This document shows, piece by piece, positions 41,613 through 53,200 of a stretch of 64,000 nt of DNA. Both the position numbers and the translations under genes were made by a program. The notes below the pieces were generated by a model, which ran no database searches, was not told the DNA's origin, and worked only from the letters and a program-made list of their open reading frames with translations. Position 1 is the first letter of the stretch; each line of letters opens with the position of its first letter. Source of the DNA: Pseudo-nitzschia pungens (lineage: Eukaryota > Bacillariophyta > Bacillariophyceae > Bacillariales > Bacillariaceae); the NCBI GenBank assembly GCA_037355855.1, contig CM074769.1, forward strand, positions 1,364,001-1,428,000, given 5' to 3'.

Positions 41613-43300
41613 GCCCGAAGTCATTACTGGACATCGATTCAAACATCCGGTTCGTTAAAATTCATAGCGTACTACTAATTCGTATTAAGAAGACCTTACG
41701 TAGTAGGAAGTACGAAGTACTTTTTACTTCAATGTAACAATCCTACCGGTACTATAGGTTACCGTAATCTTATGGTATGTGGATTCGATTTACTTACCCT
41801 TTGATGGAATCTTTTCTCTCTTGTTGCGAGGGCACTTGATACGCAAACGAGTTACTTCGCACAAAATCTTCGAACGCTTTCTTTAAAAAAATACTACACG
41901 AAGCACGTGTTTGTCGAGCCACCATCATTATTGTTTTTGTCATTATGAAAAATATCAATGGGAGATTCGGTGTTTTCAACAAATAGCATCAATGCGAATG
42001 AAACGAACTAGCATTATATAAGATACCCTACTCTTCTATATTCTATACGTGGAACTCCAATGAATTTTTTTTCTCGATAAACCAAGAAGAATACTCCGCA
42101 CATAAATTCAAGCCAAGACATCAAGACAGAAAAAACAAGTGAAACACTTTCTCGCCTCGCAATTCGTAACCTTACTCGTAAGATCTGACCATTTTCAGTA
42201 CCAAACATTTTCACCTTGCCGCTACGAAACGTCGATTCTACGGTCGCTGCCATTAAAATAATGCATGGATTACCAAAACAAGTGGGATTATTCACACTAA
42301 TTGTACGGTAAGTCATTCGAACGCATTGCAACGGTTTTCGAAAAGAACGAACGCCCTCTTGTGCCCGCCCTGCCCCGATCGCCGCCGGGTGTAATCCGTT
42401 CTTTGGGTCACGCTCTGTGCTTACTGAAGTGAATATCGCCTCTTGCCTCCGAAAAGGACTGATTGCAACAACAGCAGCAGCAGCAACAACAACAACAACA
42501 TAAAGCACATAACAACTGGAATTTTGGCTACGAGTGCACTTTCTAGTTGCACATGCTGACAATCCCAATATCGACCGTACCGGAAGGTGGCCGTCGCGAC
42601 ACAATCTTCGGAAGCTGCGCTTCGGTCTAAATCGTAGTCCAGTTCGTACCGTATCGGCATTCGTACCAGCAATAAGTCACTCACTGTCCCGTACGTACGG
42701 TAATCTTACGCTCTGTGCTTGCTTCGGTATTATTATTATTTTTTTTTCTGAAGGGAATCGGGACATTTGGTAAGGACTATAATCAGAACATAATACATTA
42801 TCCATAAGTAATCTTACATATGAGTACCGAATGTCAGTCCAAAGCACCGCACGTGATTTTGATCATAAGAAACAGACTTACGGTAACCTTAAACCTTACT
42901 TGTACTGTTACGAGTATCAGTAATGTTACAGTAAGGTTAAGGGTACTGGTACCGTTAGAAATTCAAAGATAGGAGTAAGACTTACGAACGATGTCACAGA
43001 AACACGACGCGGAATATCAACCCACACAAGCATATGACGCGCGCATCACATTTGCGCGCAAAGCGCAAATGAGTCGCAGTGTTGAATCTTATGTCGTACA
43101 ACATAAGTATCGTACAATGATGATATACGCTGACTGCCACGAACAACGATGATCGGAGCCCATGCTCTTGTTGCCAACCATGTTCATTATTGTTATTTAT
43201 TCTGTCACTAAACAGCTGATTCCTTCCATTTTTTATTTTTTTTCTACTTCAAATATTCACAGACAGCAAACGAAATTATTGAACTCCTTCTCCATCCACC
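41613..43300. other. Arm spacer between kelch-like and short DUF285 genes
   Basis: Patches of this region align with the left-arm spacer, notably GCGCGCATCACATTTGCGC...GAGTCGC at about 43038-43078 and the last 60 bases before the DUF285 start. The rest is diverged, with several GTAAGGTTA-type words (about 42160-42185, 42880-42950). No gene was recognised; a minus-strand frame at 42014-42604 has no domain. Confidence 0.6.
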
Positions 43301-46300
43301 ATGAGATTCTTCCCCTCATTCTTCATGTTCCTCTCGATTTCCTGGCTTGCCCAGGCACAGAAAAAGGTTGATCTTCCCAAGGAATATGGTCCAGATCTTT
43401 TGCTTGATTTTCCTCTTGTTTCTCCGGCTCACAATGAGATTCATCAAGACTCTTTGCTTGGTCACCTTGATCCCCAGGAGAATGATTATCAACTTTCTCA
43501 GAATCCCATGAAGTCCAATCTAGTTCGTTCGCTCTCTACCATTGATTGCGCTACTGAGTGTTCAAGTTACGTACGTCCTGTGATCGATGTTTCGGGTTCT
43601 GACTTTCAGAGTCTTATTTCCAATTGCATTTCAAGCACAAACTGCCCATACAGCAATGTTCCTTTGAACTGTTGGAATACTTCAGCAGTAACGAGCATGT
43701 TCAAAGCATTCAATTTTCAGTCTTCCTTCAATGAGCCACTGCATTGCTGGGACACATCAAGTGTTACAAATATGCATGACACCTTTCTTAATGCTCAGGC
43801 TTTCAACCAACCCATTGGATCATGGAACACGGGAAATGTTGAAATAATGTTTTCTATGTTCAATAAGGCTTTTGCTTTTAATCAACCAATTGGATCATGG
43901 GACACAAGAAAGGTCACAAGTATGCATGGCATGTTTCATGTATCTACAAGATTCAACCAACCTATTGGATCATGGAACACAGAAAAAGTCACCGATTTTC
44001 ACAAGACGTTTTATGATGCTAGGGTTTTCAACCAACCCATTGGTTCATGGAACACAGGACTGGTCACAGATATGTCATGGATGTTTGAACGGGCTTCTGC
44101 TTTCAACCAACCCATTGGTTCCTGGGATACATCAAGTGTGACAAGTATGAAACATATGTTTATATATGCTTCTGCTTTCAACCAACCCATTGGATCATGG
44201 AACACCGGAAATGTCACAAACCTATGGTCTTTCCTCCATAGTGCTTCTTCTTTCAACCAACCCATTGGATCATGGAACACAGCAAAGGTTACAGCAATGC
44301 ATGGTGCATTTGCATCTAACCATGGTTTTAACCAACCTATTGGATCATGGAACACAGGAAAGGTTGTCGATATGGCACATATGTTTTCAGAAGCTTCTTC
44401 TTTCAACCAACCAATTGATAACTGGGACACATCAAGAGTGACTACCATGCATTACATGTTTCGCCTGGCATCGAAATTCAACCAATGCCTTAGCTCATGG
44501 CCATCTAAGGTGCTTTCTGATGTCACAGTTACAGACATGTTATTGGGGACTGCATGTCCTGTTCCTGGTACACCATCAGTATCTGATTACACATGGTGTC
44601 AGGACTCAACTGATGCATGCATTAATTGTGCTACCGAGTGTTCAAGTTACGTACGTCCTGTGATCCAAGTTTCGGGTTCTGACTTTAAGAGTCTTATTTC
44701 CAATTGCATTTCAAGCACAAACTGCCCATACAGCAATGTTCCTATGAACTGTTGGAATACTTCAGCCGTAACAGACATGTACAGAGCATTTTATACAAAG
44801 TCTTCCTTCAATGAGCCCCTGTATTGCTGGGATACATCAAGTGTGACAAGTATGGTAGGTATGTTTATACAAGCTAATGCTTTCAACCAACCCATTGGAT
44901 CATGGAACACAGGAAAGGTCACAAGTATGCATGCTATGTTTTTTTTATCTGGGGCATTCAACCAACCCATTGGATCATGGAACACAGGACTGGTCACAGA
45001 TATGTCATTAATATTTGACAAGAATTATCCTTTCAACCAACCCATTGATTCCTGGGATACATCAAGTATGACAAATATGCGTGCTATGTTTGTAGAATCT
45101 GCTTTCAACCAACCCATTGGATCATGGAACACAGGAAAGGTGACAAGTATGTATGACATGTTCCGCAGTGCTACTGCATTCAACCAACCCATTGGATCAT
45201 GGAACACAGGAAAGGTCAAAGATATGAAAGATATGTTCAAATATGCTTCTGCTTTCAACCAACCCATTGGTTCCTGGGATACATCAAGTGTGACAAAGAT
45301 GGAATATATGTTTGAGCAGGCTTCTGCTTTCAACCAATGCCTGGGCTCGTGGCCATCTAACGTGCCTTCTCATGTCACAGTTACCAACATGTTATGGAAC
45401 ACTGCATGTCCTGTTCCGGGTACACCATCAGTATCTGATGACACATGGTGTCAGGACTCAACTGATTTGTGTTTTGATCCCAGCATGGCACCCAGCAACG
45501 TGCCAAGTGCGTTCCCAAGCATGAAGCCCAGTATGAAGCCCAGTAATGCTCCAAGTGGTATCCCCAGTGATATTCCCAGTTATGTTCCAAGCACAATCCC
45601 AAGCAATATTCCCAGCTTCAAGCCAAGCATGGTCCCCAGCATGATCCCAAGCTACTACTGTGATGCAATCTGTGGCAATTCACGTCCAAAGATAACAACC
45701 AGTGGTGCTTCATTTCGGGATCAATTGAAGCAATGTGTGAATGATGTTATTTGCCCTGAAAATAAACCAGTGAAGTGCTGGGATGTCTCAGGTGTAGCGA
45801 ACATGGGTTATGCATTTTACGGATTAAACACCTTCAACGAACCTTTGGACTGTTGGGATGTATCGGGAACAATTGGCATGAGCATGATGTTTAGTGGTGC
45901 ATCTGCTTTCAACCAGTCCATCAATGAATGGAATGTTTCTAAAGTCAGGCGCATGAAAGGCATGTTCAAAAATGCACATAACTTTGACCATCCACTTGCC
46001 AGCTGGGATGTGTCAAGTGTCACAAAGATGGGACAAATGTTTCACAAAGCAAGTAAATTTAACCAAAACCTGAATGCCTGGAATGTAGGGAAAGTCCAAG
46101 AGATGGAAGCAATGTTCAAAGATGCTTATCTGTTCAACCAGCCACTTGCTAGCTGGGATGTGTCAAGTGTCACAAACATGCACCACATGTTTGCCAGTGG
46201 TGGTAAATTCAATGAGCTGCCTCCATTTGAATATCTCTTCAATCAACCTATATCTGCATGGGATGTATCAAGTGTACGAAACATGGATTCTATGTTCAGA

Positions 46301-46885
46301 AGTGCAAATTACTTTAACCAGCCACTCTCAAACTGGACGGTGTCAAAGGTCACAAAAATGACTAGGATGTTTGAGGCAACAAAGAATTTCAACCAGCCCC
46401 TGGATGCATGGGATGTCTCCAATGTCAAAACCATGGTAGCAATGTTTCGTGGATGTGACAACTTCAACCAGATACTCTCCAGCTGGAATGTTACTGGTGT
46501 CACAAGCATGACACAAATGTTTGCATCTGCTGTGCTGTTCAATCAAGATCTTAGTGTTTGGAATGTGGGCAGTGTACAATGGATGCCAGGAATGTTCTGG
46601 AATGCATCTTCCTTCAATCAATGCTTGGATACATGGGCTACCAAGACTCCGGCAGATATCAAGGTTGCCAAAATGTTTCTGGGTAGTTCTTGCCCTAGTG
46701 CTCAGAATCCAAATCCATCCGCTGGACCATGGTGTCAATTTGACTGCACTTCCTCTGGCATTGGCAGGAACCGTCACCTTGAAGAGGTTGTAACCACAGA
46801 AAGGGATGTTGAGCTCGGAGCCAGTGCATCTTTTTTGAGTGGTGTGGGTGCGTTGTTGCTTTCAGTTTGCCTTTCATTGATATGA
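43301..46885 (+). CDS. DUF285 (BspA-like) repeat surface protein, short copy
   Basis: One exon encodes 1,194 residues. The architecture is the same as its inverted paralogue at 13898-18232: signal peptide (MRFFPSFFMFLSISWLAQA), first Cys-head module with 11 repeat units, second Cys-head module with only 8 units (18 in the paralogue), PSxxPS stalk ([14 protein letters not shown]...), third module with 11 units, and a hydrophobic C-terminus. The length difference of 250 residues equals ten 25-residue units, all lost or gained in module two. Module one, the stalk and module three are nearly identical between copies. Both genes keep intact frames despite decay of the neighbouring spacer, suggesting selection or gene conversion. 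A surface or adhesive role is inferred. Confidence 0.88.
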   Translation: MRFFPSFFMFLSISWLAQAQKKVDLPKEYGPDLLLDFPLVSPAHNEIHQDSLLGHLDPQENDYQLSQNPMKSNLVRSLSTIDCATECSSYVRPVIDVSGSDFQSLISNCISSTNCPYSNVPLNCWNTSAVTSMFKAFNFQSSFNEPLHCWDTSSVTNMHDTFLNAQAFNQPIGSWNTGNVEIMFSMFNKAFAFNQPIGSWDTRKVTSMHGMFHVSTRFNQPIGSWNTEKVTDFHKTFYDARVFNQPIGSWNTGLVTDMSWMFERASAFNQPIGSWDTSSVTSMKHMFIYASAFNQPIGSWNTGNVTNLWSFLHSASSFNQPIGSWNTAKVTAMHGAFASNHGFNQPIGSWNTGKVVDMAHMFSEASSFNQPIDNWDTSRVTTMHYMFRLASKFNQCLSSWPSKVLSDVTVTDMLLGTACPVPGTPSVSDYTWCQDSTDACINCATECSSYVRPVIQVSGSDFKSLISNCISSTNCPYSNVPMNCWNTSAVTDMYRAFYTKSSFNEPLYCWDTSSVTSMVGMFIQANAFNQPIGSWNTGKVTSMHAMFFLSGAFNQPIGSWNTGLVTDMSLIFDKNYPFNQPIDSWDTSSMTNMRAMFVESAFNQPIGSWNTGKVTSMYDMFRSATAFNQPIGSWNTGKVKDMKDMFKYASAFNQPIGSWDTSSVTKMEYMFEQASAFNQCLGSWPSNVPSHVTVTNMLWNTACPVPGTPSVSDDTWCQDSTDLCFDPSMAPSNVPSAFPSMKPSMKPSNAPSGIPSDIPSYVPSTIPSNIPSFKPSMVPSMIPSYYCDAICGNSRPKITTSGASFRDQLKQCVNDVICPENKPVKCWDVSGVANMGYAFYGLNTFNEPLDCWDVSGTIGMSMMFSGASAFNQSINEWNVSKVRRMKGMFKNAHNFDHPLASWDVSSVTKMGQMFHKASKFNQNLNAWNVGKVQEMEAMFKDAYLFNQPLASWDVSSVTNMHHMFASGGKFNELPPFEYLFNQPISAWDVSSVRNMDSMFRSANYFNQPLSNWTVSKVTKMTRMFEATKNFNQPLDAWDVSNVKTMVAMFRGCDNFNQILSSWNVTGVTSMTQMFASAVLFNQDLSVWNVGSVQWMPGMFWNASSFNQCLDTWATKTPADIKVAKMFLGSSCPSAQNPNPSAGPWCQFDCTSSGIGRNRHLEEVVTTERDVELGASASFLSGVGALLLSVCLSLI

Positions 46886-47283
46886 GACACTGTCTTGCTG
46901 GTGCTCATGATGATGAATATCTTTGGGAAGATCTCCCTCAGAAGTATGAGTTTAGATGCTGAATCTGTTCCATTGTTATTGGACTACATAGTCATCATAC
47001 ATATTATAATAACAGAAATATATTTATTGCTTTATTGCTCAGTTGACGATTCGATACTTTTTGAGACCAATAAATGAAATTGATACTAATGTAGAATTTG
47101 ACTCGAACTGTACATTCTATGTTCATTCCCCTCGCAATTACTTCGAACAGGCCATTCACGATTGAATATCGTAGATTTTTGCAAAAAATCTATCACTATT
47201 TAAATTGAAACTGAATACTAAATTATTTCCTTGACAATAGTACAGCCATTGAAACTTAATGCTTCGAGTCTCTGTTTTCCATA
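46886..47283. other. 3' flank shared by both DUF285 genes, then AT-rich intergenic DNA
   Basis: The first 190 bases are homologous to the region just beyond the stop of the left-arm gene (GACACTGT..TGCTGGTGCTCATGATGAT). From about 47073 the sequence is unrelated. The two genes ending here are convergent. Confidence 0.65.
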
Positions 47284-50200
47284 TTAGTCTACTGCCAATT
47301 TGGCAGCATATTCTTGTGCGTTCGATTCGTTCGTGGCAAAGGATTGATCATCATCTCGGACTCGTGGAGAAAAATACATCGAGGTTTCGTGGTGTGGGTA
47401 ATATCGGTATCCAGGAGTGGAAACGAGGGGACGAGTATCGTCGAGATTCAGAGCGGTAGAATCATGAATAGTGTCCAGTGTCGTCTGACAAGACGTTCCA
47501 TTTCCTGCAGCATTTTTCCTACCATTTCCGTCGGCATAGTTTTGGCGCATTCGAGCAGCACGCACTGCTGACAACCGATCCAGCACGGCTTGCTTTTGTG
47601 AATCGCGCTTGTTCTCGTTCCAATTTTGTGACGACGAGGAAGAGGAGGGAGATGTCGATGTGGATAGAGACGTACCGAAATGGAACGCGGGTCTTATCCT
47701 TGACAGGATCGAGGTGACACGACGCGACGCGGTTGCATGCTCTTCTCCGCTATTCTGTACTACTGGTGTTGCCGCTCGATGGTGAGGGGAACGGTGCGAA
47801 CCAGAAGTTTTTTGACGACGTTCCCAATGCTTGAATCCGTCCTGCGGATCCGGTAGCAATCCGTATGATGCCTGTTCGTTCCCGCTCCAAAATCCATTAG
47901 GTCTCCTGGAGTGATCGAGCCCTCTCGAATGATTACTACCACTGTTCACACCAGCGTTGGGTTCTACTCCTTTTGGGTAATGGATGACCTCCTCTTCGTA
48001 ATCTGAACCTCCTTTGGGGTAATGGATGGCCTCCTCTTCGTCATCTGAAAGGCCTACGTAAATGTTGCCTCTCGAAGGTGAAATGGGATTGGTCTTACCA
48101 AAAAATCCTGGTGGGTGTTTTTTCTGTTGTTGCTGATGTTGCTGCTGAAAGTTCTGGAGTTTTCCCCGGTTGGCACGACGGTTAAGGAGCGTGCGTTGTC
48201 GGCTCAAAAGCATTTTATGGCGTGATTCCATGATAGCAGCATAGTTTTCATCGAATGGAGAAGGCATGGGAGGCACGGACTCCGGTTTTGAGCCCGGTGG
48301 CGTTGCTCGCAATCCCATTGGATCCATTGCATTGCTCACATTGTTTGGACTCCGTTGTTCTTCGTGTGATGGATCGTGGTCCTTTTCCATGGAGGGACGG
48401 CGGAGTTGGGTTGCAGACGCAGGCTGCTCATGCTGTTGCTGGATAGGCCAGTGCCGAGGTTTGTCCTTGAAGCTCAATGTAGGGGGTGCTTGTGAATCAG
48501 GTGATCGAAGGATTGACATATCCACTACCGCTCGTGTTTTGTCCGTTGATCGGCCGGTGCTCTTCGAAGAGTCATGCACCTGTCCAATGCCATCCTCGGA
48601 TGTATTCAACCGGTTGAGTGGTTGAATTTCCCCGTAGAAACGGTCTGCGGATCGGCTGGATCTAGATCTCTGCATATCTCGATACCACCGTTCTGGGGAT
48701 CTCCCGGATCGTTCCAGAGCCCCGAATGCCTGCCGAGAAGAGTTGATTGAATGACTCGATTGATTTGAAGAGTTCATTGACACGAGTGGACTGCTGCCAG
48801 ATCGGGAAGATCTCGAGGACGATTCGAATACTTGTTCGCTGGGGCTTTCTATCGATGGAATAAAGGGGCCCAACGGGGTCTGAGCGGTTCCAATTGATCG
48901 AGGGGATTTGTATGGTGATTCCACGCCGTCCCCGGAGGTGCTCATCGATCGATTGGATCGTCCCGAAGAATCGTCTGCCATGCGACTATTGTCCTGCAGT
49001 CTGGAAGATCTGTGAAGCGAATCTCGGTTTGCGTGAGAATCATCCGTGGACCTGTTTTGTCCTTCCGAAGATTCAAATCCTGGATCGCAAACTGGTATAG
49101 AAACAATCTGATGGCTTTGGGATTCGGCTTTGCTACTCGACAAAAGATTGGAAGGGTTCTGCAGAGTCCGATATCTAGGGACAGAGTCTGCCACGGGCCT
49201 ATCCTCGCTACAATTCGCGCTAGATTCACTTGTTTCATCCTCGTAGCTTGATTCCGAATCGTCCGAACTGCTGCCAAGGTTCCCTCTGTTTCCGTGGAGG
49301 AGCATCCTGGACGATTTCGGTACCCCTGATGTCTTCATAGCGTCACCAATCTCGGGTACTCTCTTAGCCATGTTGAGCAACAACGACGTGCTCACATCGG
49401 AAGCCTGATCCGGCTCGTTGCCCGAGCTCGGTAGGCTTCGAATGGGTGACGGGTTCGACAACAGAGACACCTCGGCATATGATGGATCCAGCGTGACGGC
49501 ATCGGAAAATTCCGAGTCGGTAGAAGATTCCTTGGTGTCCTTTCGAGTGAGTTCCTGAGTTGCGGCGTTGCTTCGAGTTTTTCCCTGCGCGGTCCAGTGA
49601 GCTCCGGGAATTCGGTGATTATCGCTTTTCAGTACCGCGGGGATGTTCTCTGTCACCCGCGTGATCCGGATTGGCGATGGGTTCGTCAACAACGAAACTT
49701 CGGCATACGATGGATCCAGAGTGACGGCATCGGAAAATTCCGAATCCGTGGATGACTCCTTGGTGTCCTTTCTGGAAAGTTCGCCCTCGCTGTCGTTGCC
49801 AACCCCTGGGGCTTTCGGCAGTTGTGGATTGGACAAGACGGATACTTCCGCGTAGGATGGATCGAGCGTAACGGCATCGGAAAATTCCGAGTCGGTGGAA
49901 GTGTTCGTTTTTGTGAGATCATGTACATGTACGCGTTCGTTGCGAGTTCCTTCCTTCGGCTTTGGGTGGGATCTCGGGATTCTCGGCGCCACCAGATCGT
50001 CCCTGCCACAAGAGTCCGTTTCTTCCCCCCGTGTGTGGGAGGCACGATATGAATTGTGCGGGGTTTCTGCCCAGCACTTCGATTCGGCTCCTCTGGGTGA
50101 AGGACCCGGGTTTCTTCCGCTCAGGTGACGAACGGACCAATCATTCAAGCGGCTGTGCATGGGCTTGAACAGTGGCGTCCTTCGTCCCCTATCGTTTAGC

Positions 50201-53200
50201 ACAGAAGCAAAGGACATGCGCGATGCTCTCGGTTTTGGTTCGAATCTCGCTCTCAAGCTGCTAACAGCTTCGCCGTTTTGACCCTTGTTCGACGCAGGCT
50301 CGAACATCTCTCGGAGGCTCCGAACGCTCGGGTCGTCATCCTCTTCGACGCCGTTTTCGTGGTCCGCACTCTGCCTCTCGAAGTGTTCCCGAAGGCTCTG
50401 CACGCTGAACTCGTCGTTGGTAGTGGTGGTGGTGGCACTGTCATTGTTTACCGGCTCGCCAAAATACTGGGCCTCCACGAATCTCCGTTGGAGCTTGTCT
50501 CGGAGCGTACCCATTTCACTAGAAGCAGGAGCATACGCACCACGGGGAATCCCGTCGTCTTCTTTCTTTTCCTCCTCTGCCTGTCTCGACAGGCTCCTTC
50601 GGCTATGACAGCTTCGGCTGCGGTTGCTTGGCTCCAGAGAATCCGTGCTCCGGCTGGAGCTCGAATATACAGTGTTCCACTGAGTGATGGAAGATGGCAC
50701 CCTCAGTGATTCTGCCGGGTTGAAGGATCTCACACTCCTCGGCGATTTCTTTAGATTGTACGCTCGAATCTTGTCCTTGATGGATTGCAAGTCTTTCGAC
50801 GACCCCTTCCGGAACGACGATGTCGTCGAATCCATCGACGACCTTCGAGCCGGAGGGGGTTCTTGGCGCCATCCCGGCGACGCATCTCGGAGACGGGGGT
50901 TCCGTGCAACGGTAGACTCGACCACGCTGGTAGGAGGTGTTTTCGAGCGACTCTCCCGGAGCGAGGGAGTGCCGGATGATCTTCGTTCGGTTTCTCTTTC
51001 GTTTTCCCCCTCGCATTCGAAACTAGCATGGTCGTGGCGGTTCCTTTGTTCCAGGATGTGGACCAGTTCTTCTTCGTCGTCGTCCCCCCGCTGAGCGCCT
51101 TTTTCCCGCAGGACGCTCTGCTTTGCCCTGCTCTGGCGCTCCTTCGAACTCGCCCGCATAGCCTGGGTTGACGGCGACGCCGACGCCGCAAACAGCTTTC
51201 GTTCGTGGGGCTGCGAGAGCGATTTCGTTCGACGGAGCGGGGGCTTGTTTCCCGGGTCGACACCAGGTCGGCTCTGGCCCGGTCTTGCGAATGGCCTGGA
51301 CGAACAATGCGGCGACGACGACGGCGATGTCAATGGTGACAACGTCATCGATTTCGTGATGGTTCGTCCGAGCGAGCGGCTCCTGAGGGAGGACGCGCGC
51401 ATTCTGGACAGGGTGTTGTTGGACTCGTCGAGTCGCTCGGAGGAAAACAGGGGCTGGATGGGTGACTTTCCCCGCCGGTCCCGTCCCCGGCTTAGGGAGC
51501 GTGCTTGCTGCCTTTTGCTCGTCTCGGTCTCCATGCTGCTGTCTTGTTTCCTGGTGCTGGTCGTCTTCTTCAGAGAGGAGGGAGACCTTCCCCTGGGTTG
51601 AAAGACGTCGGCGGTGTTGGGACTCGAGCGCTCGTTGTACGAGACAAATTCCTGGGCTCGGTTGCTGCAGGTTTTTCCACCCCTCGAGTCTTCCTCTCCC
51701 CTGTTTTCCTCGTCATCGCTGTCGTAACTTTCGTATTCCGGCAGCGACGATTCATCGGACTCATTGTCTTGTAAGACTCTGTGGCAATCGGTCTCGATCT
51801 CCGTTTCGGTCTCTTCCTCTCGCGGCGCTGCACTCGGTTGGTTTGGGCTGCTCTTGCGATGTTGCTCGACTCGCAGCCTGGGAGCCTGGGGCAGATTGGG
51901 CATGGGATGGCGGATCGTCGCCTGGCTGCTGGGCGTGTGGAGAGCGGAGTTCCCACTCGCATTCGCATTCGCCGCCGTCGACTGGCTGTAGGACAGGCTA
52001 AGAATGGGATCCGGGACCACCTTGGAGGTCGACTGGGTGTAGGATATATCGAGGGTGGGATGATTCGGATTACTCCCCGGTTCCCGCATCGTAGACTGGC
52101 TCACGGGGGTGACTACCTGGTTAGTGAGTGTGGAGTTGCTGTAGGACATGTTGAGATTGGAATTCCACAAACGACGGGTCGTGGATTGACTCCCGGGAGT
52201 TTGGACGACGGAATCGGCAGCAAGAAAGTTAGTGGTGGATTGGCTGTAGGACCAGTTCAAAGCGGAATCTGCGAGTTCCGAATCATTGTTCTCGGTGGTT
52301 TCTGTTTCGCGTTCAGGTTGTTGACGCAGTTCCTGCTGCGAAGGTGGTGGCTGTTGCCGCACTTCTTGCTGCGGAGGTGCCTGCGGCTGTGGTTGCGCTC
52401 CCCGTGCGGTGAGGTTCCCCTTTCTATACTGTGCCGCGAGCATGGCTACCTGGGCTCCACTCGGCCTCCGCAGGAGTCCCCCTCCGGTCCCCCGCTGCTG
52501 TTGCTGTTGCTGCTGTGGCACTGGCACGGGTAGATCGTCGCCGTTGCTGCTGTCCGCGTCGCGATCGCCGTCTTCGGTGCGGCCAGAGGGTCCCAGGAGG
52601 CTTGCCATTCCCGGGGGCCGCAGCGACGTCGACGTCGACGTCGAAGGGGACGAACCGCTCCGTCTCGTCGCTGCCTCTGCAGATGCTTCCACCGCCGCCG
52701 CCGCTAGCCTCTTCGTGAGTCCTTCCGTTCCGGTTTCGCTTCCACCCCCGGGCTCGGCATTCAGAGAGGAAACGTTGTGGTTGGTGTCGAGCGAGGCAGA
52801 GGCGGTGGTTTCGGATCCGCACGAGGAGGAGAGGATGGACTGCATCTTTCTGGCGCTTTCGACGTGCTGGGCCAGCTTGGAAGACTTGGTAGCAGTGGAT
52901 AAAACGGTGGATGCGGCGTTGTTGTTGTCATTCTTTGTGAGTCCTCCAATTGGCAGGGGCAGTGCCGCAGCAACGGCAGAAGAAGGAGCTTCGGTCGGCG
53001 AATGACCACCCCGTGTCAGCGAGAGCGAGGCCGATGAAACGGAGGACGACGACGCGTCCAGGAGCGACGGGAGGAGGACCTCGTCCTCGTCGTCGCTTTG
53101 GAATCGGTTCCGGACCCTAGACAGAAGATCGTTGTTGTGATTGTGATTGTGTTTGCCGCTGCCGCCGTTGAGGTTGGAGGGCAGCGTCCTGGACGTGCGA

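Larger units (their letters stand above)
41019..47072 (+). repeat. Right arm of the large inverted duplication
   Basis: This is the counterpart of 13705-20418 in opposite orientation. The inner boundary falls inside the kelch-like coding sequence at DLPENGWTRDE. The outer boundary is after the shared 3' flank ending near ACGATTCGATACTTTTTGAGA. The kelch-like gene remains whole here because the arm begins within it, so this side looks like the source copy. Confidence 0.8.
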
